DNA from: Actinopolymorpha sp. NPDC004070
GTDB lineage: Bacteria; Actinomycetota; Actinomycetes; Propionibacteriales; Actinopolymorphaceae
NCBI RefSeq assembly: GCF_040610475.1
Contig: NZ_JBEXMJ010000006.1
Span: 62,001-126,000 of the forward strand
Length of the DNA stretch: 64,000 nt
Direction of reading: 5' to 3'
Of the stretch, positions 28,270 through 36,470 are shown piece after piece. How positions within the stretch are numbered: the first letter of the stretch is position 1; every line of letters starts with the position of its first letter. The notes beneath the pieces are model-generated. The model was not told the origin of the DNA. It worked only from the letters and a program-made list of their open reading frames with translations, and made no database searches. Position numbers and translations under genes: made by a program.

Positions 28270-29223
28270 TCAGGGCAGGCGACCGAGGAACAGCATCGAC
28301 GCCCCGGCGGCGCACAGCGCCATCAGCAGCGCCACCCCGGTCCACCAGGAGGTGATCTCCTGCTTCTCCCGGGTGTAGCCCACCGAGGAACCGATGTCGG
28401 TGTAGACCTGCTCCAGCTCCTGGCCGGACTCCGCGGTGTAGCTGCGGCCGCCGGTGTCCTGCGCGATCTGGCGCATGGTGTCCTCGTCGACCGGAACGGG
28501 TGTGCGCTGGCCCTCGATGTCCACGGTCCCGAACGGCGTACCGAACGCGATGGTGTAGATCGGGACCTTCGCCGCCTTGGCAGCCGACACCGCCTCGTCC
28601 ACGCCGCGGCCGACGTTGCGGTAACCGTCGGACAACAGGACGATCCGCGCCGGCGGCGGGTCCCGCGGGTGGTCGGGGTCGGACGGCACCTGCTTGATCG
28701 CGTCCAGCGAGGTGAAGATGGCCTCGCCGGTGGCCGTCGACTCGGCGAGCTGCAGGCCGTTCACGGCGCGCTCCACGTCGTCGCGGTTGGTGGTGGGCGG
28801 GACCAGGATGCTCGCCGTACCCGCGAACGACACCAGCGCGACGTTGAACTTCTCCGGCAGGTCGGTGACGAACGCGTTCGCCGCCTCCTGCGCCGCCTTC
28901 AGCCGGGTGGGTGAGACGTCGTCGGCTCGCATGGAGATCGACACGTCGACCGCCACCACGATCGTGGCGCGTTCGCGGGGCACGCGCACCGTGGCCTCCG
29001 GCCGGGCGAACGCGGTGACCATCAGCCCCACGCTCGCAAGACTCAGCCCCAGCGCCACGTGCCGCCGCCAGGCCGGGCGCCTCGGCGCCACCCGGGACAG
29101 CAACGCGAGGTTGGTGAACCGCAGCGCGTACCGCCGGCGCCGCCGCTGCAGCAGGAGGTACGCCACCACCAGGGCCGGCACGATCAGCAGCAGCCACAGC
29201 CGCTCACCGGCGAGGAACGTCAT
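28270..29223 (-). CDS. VWA-domain membrane protein (BatA-like)
   Basis: 317 residues. An N-terminal membrane helix, an R-rich stretch and a second helix are followed by a von Willebrand A domain with the metal-ion motif VDVSISM (DxSxS), a Thr in TATGEAI and a distal Asp in LLSDGYRN. A C-terminal helix (WWTGVALLMALCAAGASMLF) anchors it. The start overlaps the DUF58 stop as ATGA. MoxR-DUF58-VWA clusters are thought to act as chaperone or metal-insertion modules for envelope complexes; the client here is unknown. Confidence 0.9.
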   Translation of the reverse strand: MTFLAGERLWLLLIVPALVVAYLLLQRRRRRYALRFTNLALLSRVAPRRPAWRRHVALGLSLASVGLMVTAFARPEATVRVPRERATIVVAVDVSISMRADDVSPTRLKAAQEAANAFVTDLPEKFNVALVSFAGTASILVPPTTNRDDVERAVNGLQLAESTATGEAIFTSLDAIKQVPSDPDHPRDPPPARIVLLSDGYRNVGRGVDEAVSAAKAAKVPIYTIAFGTPFGTVDIEGQRTPVPVDEDTMRQIAQDTGGRSYTAESGQELEQVYTDIGSSVGYTREKQEITSWWTGVALLMALCAAGASMLFLGRLP

Positions 29224-30215
29224 ACGCCTGCTCCTCTCGCGGGCGGGGCATGCAGCCGCTGGGCCACCCGCCGGTGGCCCAGGACGAAGCGCGCGGTGTC
29301 GGAGACCCAGTCCCGGTCGGTTCGCAGGGTGAGGTGGGCCGCACCGGAGTGGCGCAGCGCCGTCCGCACACGTGCACGGTGCGCGGCGGCTGCCTCGGCG
29401 TACCTCGCGCGCAGCCTGATGTCGCCGGTGTTCACCTCCTGCACGTCACCGGTCTCGGGGTCGGTCAGCCACACCACGCCGACGTCGGGGATCTCCAGCT
29501 CACGCGGGTCGAGCACCTCCACCACCAGCACCTGGTGCCGGGCGCACAGCAGCCGCATCGGGCGTTCCCACGCCAGCGGTGTGCCGGGATCGTCGCCGGA
29601 CCCGTCCAGGAAGTCCGACACCACGACGCGCAGCCCTCGCCGCGGGTTGGTGCGGGAGAACCGGTCCAGCGCGGAGGAGAAGTCGTCATCGGCCTCGTGC
29701 ACGGGCGTGCGCGGCTCGGTCAGCAGCGACCGCAGCAGGCCGTACAACGCCAGCCGGCCCGAACGCGCCGGCCAGCGCCGCACCCGCCCGCCGCGCAGCA
29801 CCACCCCGCCGAACCTGTCGCCCAGCCGGTGGGTCAGGAAGCCGACGGTGCCGACCGCGGCCACCGCCAGCTCGCGCTTCTCCAGTGCGGCGGTGCCGAA
29901 ATCCATCGAGGCCGACATGTCGACCAGGGTCCAGGTCTCCAGCTCCCGGTCGGAGATGACGTCGCGTACGTGCGGAGTGGTGGTACGGGCGGTGACCGAC
30001 CAGTCCATCCGGCGTACGTCGTCCTCCCCCGGCCGGTACACGCGCGCCTCGGCGAGCTCGGTGCCCGGGCCGGGCAGCAGACCGAGGTGCTCACCGTGCA
30101 GGAACCCCTCCAGCCGGCGGACGATGGTGAGCTCCAGCCGGCGCAGGGCGCGTTCGGGCGCGAGGTGAGCCAGGCTGAGCTCACCGCGTTCGTTGGTGGA
30201 AACCCGCTGGGTCAC
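29220..30215 (-). CDS. DUF58 protein (MoxR operon)
   Basis: 331 residues, GTG 30215, overlapping the MoxR stop by four bases. The DUF58 signature is RVYRPGEDDVRRMDWSVTAR, followed by a VWA-like core with VDMSASMDFG (a DxSxS metal motif) and VVSDFLDG. No membrane helix is evident, so it is probably cytoplasmic or peripheral, between MoxR and the membrane VWA protein. Confidence 0.92.
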   Translation of the reverse strand: MTQRVSTNERGELSLAHLAPERALRRLELTIVRRLEGFLHGEHLGLLPGPGTELAEARVYRPGEDDVRRMDWSVTARTTTPHVRDVISDRELETWTLVDMSASMDFGTAALEKRELAVAAVGTVGFLTHRLGDRFGGVVLRGGRVRRWPARSGRLALYGLLRSLLTEPRTPVHEADDDFSSALDRFSRTNPRRGLRVVVSDFLDGSGDDPGTPLAWERPMRLLCARHQVLVVEVLDPRELEIPDVGVVWLTDPETGDVQEVNTGDIRLRARYAEAAAAHRARVRTALRHSGAAHLTLRTDRDWVSDTARFVLGHRRVAQRLHAPPARGAGV

Positions 30216-31546
30216 CGGAACTCCGGCCGCCGCGTACCGCCGTTGCCCACGTCACCGTCGTCGCCCGGCTGGGCGGTCTGGTCGGGCTGATCGGTCTGGT
30301 TCGGCTGCTGGTTCGGCTGCTGGCTCTGCGGGGCGTGACCGGACCGGTGGTTGTGCTCGGCGGTGTCGCCGGGCTCCTGCCGCCACACCGGCCGAGGAGG
30401 GGGTACGACGGACAGGACCCGCTCGACCACGCTGGTCGCGCGTACGCCGTCCGCGACCGCGTCGAAGCCCAGCACCAGCCGATGCGGGATCACGTCGCAG
30501 GCCACCTCCTGCACGTCCTGCGGAAGCACGTAGTCGCGGCCCCGCATCAGCGCCAGCGCCCGCGCGGAGGAGACCAGCCCGAGCGAGGCACGGGGGCTCG
30601 CGCCCACCTCGATCACCGGCGCGAGCTCGGGCAGGTGGTACTCCACCGGGCGCCGGGTGGCCAGCACGAGCCGGACGATGTAGTCGGCGACCAGTCGGTG
30701 CACGAAGACCTGGTCGGTGGCGTGCTGGAGCGCGATGATGCGTTCGGGGTCGAGCACCCTGCGCGGCTTCGGCGGGTCGACGCTCATGCGTTCCAGGATC
30801 CGGAACTCCTGCTCGGCGTCGGGCAGGTGCACGTCGACCTTCACCAGGAACCGGTCGCGCTGCGCCTCCGGCAGCGGGTACACGCCTTCGGACTCGAGGG
30901 GGTTCTGGGTGGCGATGACGATGAACGGCGAGGGCAGCGGGAACGTCCGCCCGCCCACCGACACCTGGCGTTCGGCCATCAGCTCCAGCATCGCCGACTG
31001 CACCTTGGCCGGCGCGCGGTTGACCTCGTCCGCCAACACGAAGTTGACGAAGACCGGTCCGAGCTCGACGTCGAACGACTCCTTGCTCGGGCGGTAGATC
31101 CGGGTGCCCACGATGTCGGACGGAACCAGGTCGGGAGTGAACTGCAGCCGGGCGAAGTCGCCGCCGACCACCGTGGCGAACGTACGGACCGCGAGCGTCT
31201 TGGCCACGCCCGGCACGCCCTCCAGCAGGCAGTGCCCGCGAGCCAGGAGTGCGACCATCAGGCGTTCGACCATGTGGTCCTGGCCGACGATGACCCGCTT
31301 GATCTCCGCCAGCGCCTCGGCGACGAGGGACGCCTCGACCCCCGGCACCCCGGTGCCGCGTGGCGCCGCGCCGTTCCCGGTGTGGGCGGGCTCGTGCGCA
31401 CTTCGGTGGTTTGGGGCCCCCGCGACGTCCTGCCCGGACGTTTGTCCGGTTCGGTGCCCGGTCGGATGCCCGGTGGAATGCCCGGTTGGGCGATCGGCGT
31501 CAGACTTGGGCTGGCTTTCGGCCTCGCTGCGGTCAGGCGTCGTCAT
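30212..31546 (-). CDS. MoxR-family AAA+ ATPase
   Basis: 444 residues from ATG 31546, with AGAGGAA upstream. AAA core motifs are the Walker A GVPGVAKT, Walker B with LADEVNRAPAKVQSAMLE, sensor ATQNPLESEGVYPLPEAQRDRF, and a lid domain. About 75 N-terminal residues are low-complexity, with PTGHSTGHPTGHRTG from a slipped 12-base repeat at about 31440-31500. The C terminus is a Gln/Asn/Asp-rich tail. It is the first gene of the MoxR-DUF58-VWA operon and probably remodels VWA-bound client proteins using ATP. Confidence 0.93.
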   Translation of the reverse strand: MTTPDRSEAESQPKSDADRPTGHSTGHPTGHRTGQTSGQDVAGAPNHRSAHEPAHTGNGAAPRGTGVPGVEASLVAEALAEIKRVIVGQDHMVERLMVALLARGHCLLEGVPGVAKTLAVRTFATVVGGDFARLQFTPDLVPSDIVGTRIYRPSKESFDVELGPVFVNFVLADEVNRAPAKVQSAMLELMAERQVSVGGRTFPLPSPFIVIATQNPLESEGVYPLPEAQRDRFLVKVDVHLPDAEQEFRILERMSVDPPKPRRVLDPERIIALQHATDQVFVHRLVADYIVRLVLATRRPVEYHLPELAPVIEVGASPRASLGLVSSARALALMRGRDYVLPQDVQEVACDVIPHRLVLGFDAVADGVRATSVVERVLSVVPPPRPVWRQEPGDTAEHNHRSGHAPQSQQPNQQPNQTDQPDQTAQPGDDGDVGNGGTRRPEFR

Positions 31547-31696
31547 GTGGCGATTCCTCTCCGGGCGTGGGGACGTCGGTATCGTCTGCCACGCGACCAA
31601 GCGTGCCATCACTTCGCGCGCCGCACCCGGCCCGCTCCCTTTCCGCACCCTTCCGAGCACCCTTCCCAGGCGGCCTCGATCACCACGGGGGTTTCG

Positions 31697-32947
31697 ATGA
31701 CCGACCCGCTGCGCTCCAGCGACCCGCGGCAGTTCGGGCCGTTCGGGGTAGGTGGCCGACTTGCGCAGCACGCGGCAGGCGTGGTGTTCGCGGCGTACGA
31801 CCCTGCCGGGCGCCCGGTGGCGGTCACCGTTCTGCACGCGGGCGCGGCGGCCGACCCGGCGGTTCGCACGCGGTTCGCCCGTGCCGTGGACGGTCTTTCC
31901 GTGCGCGAGCCCGGCCGGATACTCGCGGCCGACCTCGGCACACAGCTGCCGTGGGCGGCGGTCGCCGACGCCGGTCCGGGCGCGGCCCGCCCTGCCGAGG
32001 CGGGTGGGCCCGCCCTCGGGCTGCTGGAGGCCGCGGCGCAGCCCGGCGCCGTCGCGAGCGGCGGGTCGTGGGGCCGGTCCAGCGGGCCGGAGTTCGCGCC
32101 CCACTGGACGGGTACAGTGGCCGCGGACACCCTCGCCTCCCCCGGCCGCCCCGCACCCGCGGCACCGGGCGCCCCGGCCGATGCCGTACCTCCGGCGAAC
32201 ACGCGAAGGTCCCTGGCGATCCTCGCCGTCGCGGTGGCGGCCGGGCTCGCCGTCATTGTGGGCGGTGCACTCGCCGCGAATCTCTGGCTGGGCAACCGGG
32301 ACGTTCGCTCCGCCGGAACCGCCCCGGCGCCGAGCTACCCGCGCGGGTCACCGGGGGCCGACGTTCCCACTGCCGTTCCCAGCGCGTTTCCCACGGTGTG
32401 GCCCCGGACGCCGTCGCCGGAGCCGACCTGGACCGGGGCGGACGGCCCTGACGGACCGGTCGCCGGACCGACGTTCGGAGCCGGCGAGCCGACCGTCACG
32501 ATGAACCTCGCCGGACTGCCGTTCGAGTTCCGGGTACCCGGCTCGTGGGGATGTCTGCGCAGCCCCCGCAGCGGCGAGGGCGTGGTGCGCTGGGTGTGCG
32601 TCGACGATTCCTACGCCCTGTCGGGAAGGACCGGAACCCCGCCCGGGGGCATCATCGAGGTCAGCCGCTGCCCGGCACCCTGCGACGGGACGGCCTGGGC
32701 GAAACTGCGTGACCAACTGCCCAGCCCGCAGACCGACTGGCGGCGTACCGACGACAGCACGACCTACGCCGAGTGGTCGGTGGGCGCCGGTGCCGAGCTT
32801 CAGGTCTCGGTGGCGATGAGCCACGTGTTCGCCGCGACCCGCGGCGGGCCGGTCGACCAGCATGTGGCGGTACGCCTGACCGGCGCGCCGGAGGACAAGA
32901 GGACGCTGCAGAAGGTTCTCAACGAGGTCCGCGCGCGGACTCCCTGA
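31697..32947 (+). CDS. Membrane protein with a degenerate Ser/Thr-kinase N-lobe and an extracytoplasmic domain
   Basis: 416 residues from ATG 31697, divergent from the moxR operon. Residues ~10-80 resemble only the N-lobe of a bacterial Ser/Thr kinase: FGPFGVGGRLAQHAAGVVFA in place of the Gly-rich loop, then GRPVAVTVLHAGA, where VAVKVL is expected, so the ATP-binding Lys is Thr. No HRD or DFG motif follows. One membrane helix lies near residue 180 (LAILAVAVAAGLAVIVGGAL), then a Pro/Thr-rich stalk and a Cys-containing domain of about 150 residues outside. It cannot be an active kinase. A decoy or structural sensor role is possible. The 3' end overlaps the convergent transglycosylase gene by 29 bases. 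Confidence 0.7.
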   Translation: MTDPLRSSDPRQFGPFGVGGRLAQHAAGVVFAAYDPAGRPVAVTVLHAGAAADPAVRTRFARAVDGLSVREPGRILAADLGTQLPWAAVADAGPGAARPAEAGGPALGLLEAAAQPGAVASGGSWGRSSGPEFAPHWTGTVAADTLASPGRPAPAAPGAPADAVPPANTRRSLAILAVAVAAGLAVIVGGALAANLWLGNRDVRSAGTAPAPSYPRGSPGADVPTAVPSAFPTVWPRTPSPEPTWTGADGPDGPVAGPTFGAGEPTVTMNLAGLPFEFRVPGSWGCLRSPRSGEGVVRWVCVDDSYALSGRTGTPPGGIIEVSRCPAPCDGTAWAKLRDQLPSPQTDWRRTDDSTTYAEWSVGAGAELQVSVAMSHVFAATRGGPVDQHVAVRLTGAPEDKRTLQKVLNEVRARTP

Positions 32948-34583
32948 CCGGGGCCCTCTCCGTTGGCGACGCACAGCCGTGCCCGGTCGGTGTCGGTGAC
33001 GGCTTCGGCGTGGGTTTCGCGGTCGGCCTCGTCGTCGGCTTCGGGGTGGGTTTCCCGGTCGGGTGTTCGGGCCTCGGTGTGGCGGTGGGACGTGGTGCCG
33101 GTGCCGGCGTGCGCCTCCCCGGGCTTCGCGAGACCGTCGGCGTCGGCGAGCGGCTCCCGTCCGGCGTACACATAGGTCCTGCTGACGAGGTCGGAGTCGG
33201 CGTCGGGGTCGCAGTGTCCGTCGGCGTCGTGGTGTACGTCTGCCGGGGCGTGCGCGCCGGCTTGCGGGTCGGTTCCGGGGTCGCCGTCGGCTTGGGCTTG
33301 GGCTTCGCGGTCGGTTTCGGTGTGGAACTCGGTGTGCGGCTCGGTCGCGCGGTCGGTCTCCTGCTCGGCTTCGCCGTTGCCGTCGGCTTGGCGGTCGGCC
33401 GTCTGGTCGGTGTCACGGTGGGGCGCGGAGTCGACGGCGGGTCGGACGTGGCGGTCGGTCTCGGATGCCCCGTCGAGGTCGGGTCGGGCGCCGGAGCGGG
33501 CACGGTCGGGACGGGCACGGGCACCGTCGGCTGACCCGGCTGCCCGGGCGCCGGCGGGTACGTCTGCCCCGGCGCCGGGACGTACGGATACGGATAGGGG
33601 TACGGGTAGGGATTGCCGGGATAGGGATAGGCGGGGTAGTTCGGATAGCCGTACGGATAGGGATAGGGGTACACCAGGCCCGGTGGCGTCGTGGGAGCAG
33701 CGGTGGGAGCGGGCACGGGCACGGGCACCTGACCCGGAACGACGGGAACGGGCGCCTGCGCCGTCGGTACGGGCGCGGGCACCCCCGTGGGCGAGGGAGC
33801 AGGCACCCCCGTCGGCGCCGAAGTGGGCAGCTGCGCACCGGCCAGCGGACCCTGGCCCTGGTCGCTGCCGGGCAGCGGCGCCGACCGGCCGGCCGTGTAC
33901 GCGTCGATCCAGGACAGGACCTTCTGCACGTACTGCGAGGAGTTGTTGTAACTGTAAAGGGCGGTGGCCAGCTCCATCCGGTTGGACAGGTCCCGGCGGC
34001 CGGTGCAGAGGTAGTTGCCGGTGGCCAGCGACGCGTCGTACACGTTGTTGACGTCGGCCACGCCGTCGCCGTTGCCGTCGGCGCGGTACCGCGCCCACGA
34101 CGCCGGGATGAACTGCATCGGGCCGACGGCGCGGTCCCAGATGGCATTGCCGTCCAGCCGGCCCCGGTCGGTGTCGGCGACCGCGACGTAGTTGCGGCCG
34201 TTCAGCACCGGGCCGAGGATCGACCGCACGGCCGTGCCCGCGCCGTCGACCGCGCCGTTGCGGGCGTGGTTGGTCTCCACCTTGCCGACGCCGGCCAGCA
34301 TCTGCCAGGTCAGCCGGCATGCCGGCGTGGTTCCGGCGAGCCGGACGGCGGCCGAGCGGTAGGCCTGCAGCACCACTCCCGGGATGCCGAACTCCGACGG
34401 CGGGGCCATGCCCGTGGACCTCCCTGGCGGCTCGACGGTGGTGATCGCCGTTCGTTGACCGTTGGCGGCGGACTGGCTGCCCTGGATGTCGGCGAAACTG
34501 TTGTACGGCTGATTGGCGGCAGCAGGGATCAGGGAAACCGCGACAGCCGCCACGGCCAACTGAACCGCCGTTCTGAGCCTCAT
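32919..34583 (-). CDS. Secreted lytic transglycosylase with a long Pro/Thr/Lys-rich tail
   Basis: 554 residues from ATG 34583. An N-terminal signal segment (RTAVQLAVAAVAVSLIPAAA) is followed by an SLT-type domain of about 200 residues: the catalytic Glu in MLAGVGKVETNHAR, then GPMQFIPASWARYRADGNGD and ATALYSYNNSSQYVQ. It cleaves the MurNAc-GlcNAc bond of peptidoglycan. The remaining 300 or so residues are low-complexity: first P/V/A repeats, then a Tyr-Pro stretch (33570-33675), then P/T/K/R repeats to the end. The tail may span or bind the wall. Repeats of this kind are prone to slippage and length variation. Confidence 0.88.
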   Translation of the reverse strand: MRLRTAVQLAVAAVAVSLIPAAANQPYNSFADIQGSQSAANGQRTAITTVEPPGRSTGMAPPSEFGIPGVVLQAYRSAAVRLAGTTPACRLTWQMLAGVGKVETNHARNGAVDGAGTAVRSILGPVLNGRNYVAVADTDRGRLDGNAIWDRAVGPMQFIPASWARYRADGNGDGVADVNNVYDASLATGNYLCTGRRDLSNRMELATALYSYNNSSQYVQKVLSWIDAYTAGRSAPLPGSDQGQGPLAGAQLPTSAPTGVPAPSPTGVPAPVPTAQAPVPVVPGQVPVPVPAPTAAPTTPPGLVYPYPYPYGYPNYPAYPYPGNPYPYPYPYPYVPAPGQTYPPAPGQPGQPTVPVPVPTVPAPAPDPTSTGHPRPTATSDPPSTPRPTVTPTRRPTAKPTATAKPSRRPTARPSRTPSSTPKPTAKPKPKPTATPEPTRKPARTPRQTYTTTPTDTATPTPTPTSSAGPMCTPDGSRSPTPTVSRSPGRRTPAPAPRPTATPRPEHPTGKPTPKPTTRPTAKPTPKPSPTPTGHGCASPTERAPVRESARGPR

Positions 34584-34671
34584 CGGCAACCCCCCGGAAC
34601 TCCCACGATTGCACGGGGCTCGCGGGCTGGCAGCCCGACTCCTCATCCGGAGCGATCGCTTCGGGGTAAGG

Positions 34672-34703
34672 CAGAAACCGATCGGTGAGTCGGTTGGTTT
34701 CTG
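34672..34703. terminator. Hairpin between the MFS gene and the transglycosylase gene
   Basis: CAGAAACC (34672-34679) pairs with GGTTTCTG (34696-34703). With two G-U pairs the stem extends to 13 bp around loop GTGAGT. It lies 52 bases past the MFS stop and upstream of the transglycosylase. It could end the MFS transcript or act as a regulatory dyad for the next gene. Confidence 0.5.
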
Positions 34704-34754
34704 TCGGTGGCCGGACGGGGGACAGTTTCCGTCGCCGGTCGCCGGCCGAACAGT

Positions 34755-36182
34755 TCAGCCGTTGTGCCGGGCGGTGTTCGTGTCCGTGCGTACCTGCCGG
34801 CTCAGCACGATCCCGGCCGCCGCCACGGCGAGCATCACGGCGTAGATCGAGCCGAACACCACAGCGGGCGTCGCGTGTGCGTGCAACGTGGCGAAGATGA
34901 CGCCGCCGAGCCCGACGAGCGCGACGTTGCCGAAGGAGTCGGCCATCTGGGCGGCCGCACCGGCGGCACCGTGCTCCTCCGGACGGGAGTATCCGAGGAC
35001 CAGCACCGACAGGCTGGCCGTCGCCAGCCCCATGCCGAGGCCGCCGAGCATGCAGCTGAGGACCGCCAGCCAGGCCGGGACGAACGGCAGCACGATGAAC
35101 ATCCACACCCCGATCGCGCAGGTGACGAACACCGCGCCGGCCCGGACCAGGCTGGGCCGGGATGCGCGCAGGGACGATCTGCTCTGCCACCACGAGCCCG
35201 CCGTCCAGCCGAACGAGCCGAGGGAGAGGGTGAGGCCCGCGATGGTGGTGGACAGCCCACGGTGCTCCACGAGCATCAGCGGGACGAACGACTGCCAGCC
35301 GAAGAAGGCGCCGGCGAAGATGCCGCGCATGCCGACCACCGCGGGCAGGCCGCGGGCGAACCGCAGCGTGCCCGGCGGGAGCAGCCTCGGCAGGCTCAGT
35401 GCCAGCGCGGCCACGCCGACCACGACCAGCAGCAGGCTCCACCAGGCGCGTTCCTGACCGGCGTACTGCAGCAGCCCGATGCCGACCGCCGCACCCAGCG
35501 CGCGCCGCTTGCGGCCCGTACGCGCGGCCGTCGGCTCGACCGTCGGAAGCCCACTCAGGCGGGGAATCACCAGGGCGAGGGGCAGCAGCGTCAGCGGCAC
35601 CAGACCGAGGAACACCAGCCGCCAGGTGAAGTGCTCGGTGACCGTGCCCGCGATCACCGGCCCGATCAGCGACGGGAGCACCCAGGCGCTGGAGATGGCG
35701 GCGAACACCCGGGGACGGAGCCGTGCGGGAAACGCGCGGCCGACGATGACGTACAGCGTGACGACGACCGCGCCGCCGCCGAGCCCCTGGATCATCCGCC
35801 CGAGGACGAACAGCGCCATCGTGGGCGCCCCGCCGGCAACCAGGAGGCCGGCACCGAACAGGATCGTGCCCACGATGAAGGGGATCCGCGGGCCGAGCCG
35901 GTCGCACAGCTCCCCGGAGATCACGGTGGCGAACATGCTGGCCGTCATGAAGCCGGAGAAGCCCCAGGCGTAGAAGGCCAGGCCGTTGAGGTCCTTGACC
36001 GCCACCGGCATGGCTGTGCCGACCGCCATGCCCTCGAACGCGACCAGCAGGACCAGGGCGACGATGCCGATCGTGAGTGCGCGGTAGGGAGGACGCAGGA
36101 TGCTGTCCTTCGGCCCGGCGGAGGTGGTCTGGTCCTCGGGGGTCTGGGGGACGGCTGCGGCCGGGGTCCTGGATGCACTCAC
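34755..36182 (-). CDS. MFS transporter, drug-efflux type
   Basis: 475 residues from GTG 36182. The first transmembrane helix begins near residue 35 (ALTIGIVALVLLVAFEGMAVG). Family features are GELCDRLGPRIPFIVG (motif A), GRMIQGLGGGAVVVTLYVIVGRAFP and WVLPSLIGPVIAGTVTEHFTWR (motif C), all typical of multidrug MFS pumps. The start lacks a clear ribosome site and could be slightly different. A perfect 22-bp palindrome 65 bases upstream (36247-36268) is a likely operator. The substrate is unknown. Confidence 0.88.
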   Translation of the reverse strand: MSASRTPAAAVPQTPEDQTTSAGPKDSILRPPYRALTIGIVALVLLVAFEGMAVGTAMPVAVKDLNGLAFYAWGFSGFMTASMFATVISGELCDRLGPRIPFIVGTILFGAGLLVAGGAPTMALFVLGRMIQGLGGGAVVVTLYVIVGRAFPARLRPRVFAAISSAWVLPSLIGPVIAGTVTEHFTWRLVFLGLVPLTLLPLALVIPRLSGLPTVEPTAARTGRKRRALGAAVGIGLLQYAGQERAWWSLLLVVVGVAALALSLPRLLPPGTLRFARGLPAVVGMRGIFAGAFFGWQSFVPLMLVEHRGLSTTIAGLTLSLGSFGWTAGSWWQSRSSLRASRPSLVRAGAVFVTCAIGVWMFIVLPFVPAWLAVLSCMLGGLGMGLATASLSVLVLGYSRPEEHGAAGAAAQMADSFGNVALVGLGGVIFATLHAHATPAVVFGSIYAVMLAVAAAGIVLSRQVRTDTNTARHNG

Positions 36183-36246
36183 GATGAGCCACGGTATCCG
36201 GCACCACCCCCGACGCCCATCGGAAATACGGCCCCATTCCCCTCCA

Positions 36247-36268
36247 CCTCCCGACCTAGGTCGGGAGG
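36247..36268. promoter_or_regulatory. Perfect 22-bp palindrome upstream of the MFS gene
   Basis: CCTCCCGACCT followed at once by AGGTCGGGAGG gives a 22-bp uninterrupted palindrome. It lies in the 288-base divergent region between the MFS pump (minus) and a secreted protein (plus), 65 bases before the MFS start. The size and symmetry suit a dimeric repressor such as a TetR or GntR protein; none is encoded next to it. Confidence 0.6.
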
Positions 36269-36470
36269 GCGGGGAAGCCGGGGCACCCGCGCTCGACCGT
36301 GTGTAGCGGTGCGGCAACCGGAGTTGGCCAGAAGTTCGTCCCGTGTCCGCTGTTTCCGCCGAAGGATTCCCACGAAGCTGGTGACCCTCACCCGATCTTG
36401 GCATCAACCGCCTGGAGCCCGGCTCGACCCGGGCTCGAACCCGGGCTTGCACCCGGCTTGGAGGAAGCAG

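Noticed and set aside
30335..31696. In-frame extension of the pseudokinase gene by about 450 residues upstream
   Set aside because: This part is antisense to moxR, with no similarity. The protein starts at ATG 31697.
34584..34754. Possible c-di-AMP (ydaO) riboswitch before the lytic transglycosylase
   Set aside because: Such switches often precede wall-lytic genes in actinobacteria, but the conserved core sequences are not found here; only a terminator-like hairpin is present.
36428..36445. CCCGGG-CTCGAA-CCCGGG hairpin that looks like a tRNA T-arm
   Set aside because: The loop has six bases, not seven, and no acceptor, D or anticodon arm can be drawn around it. It is a simple hairpin in a leader.
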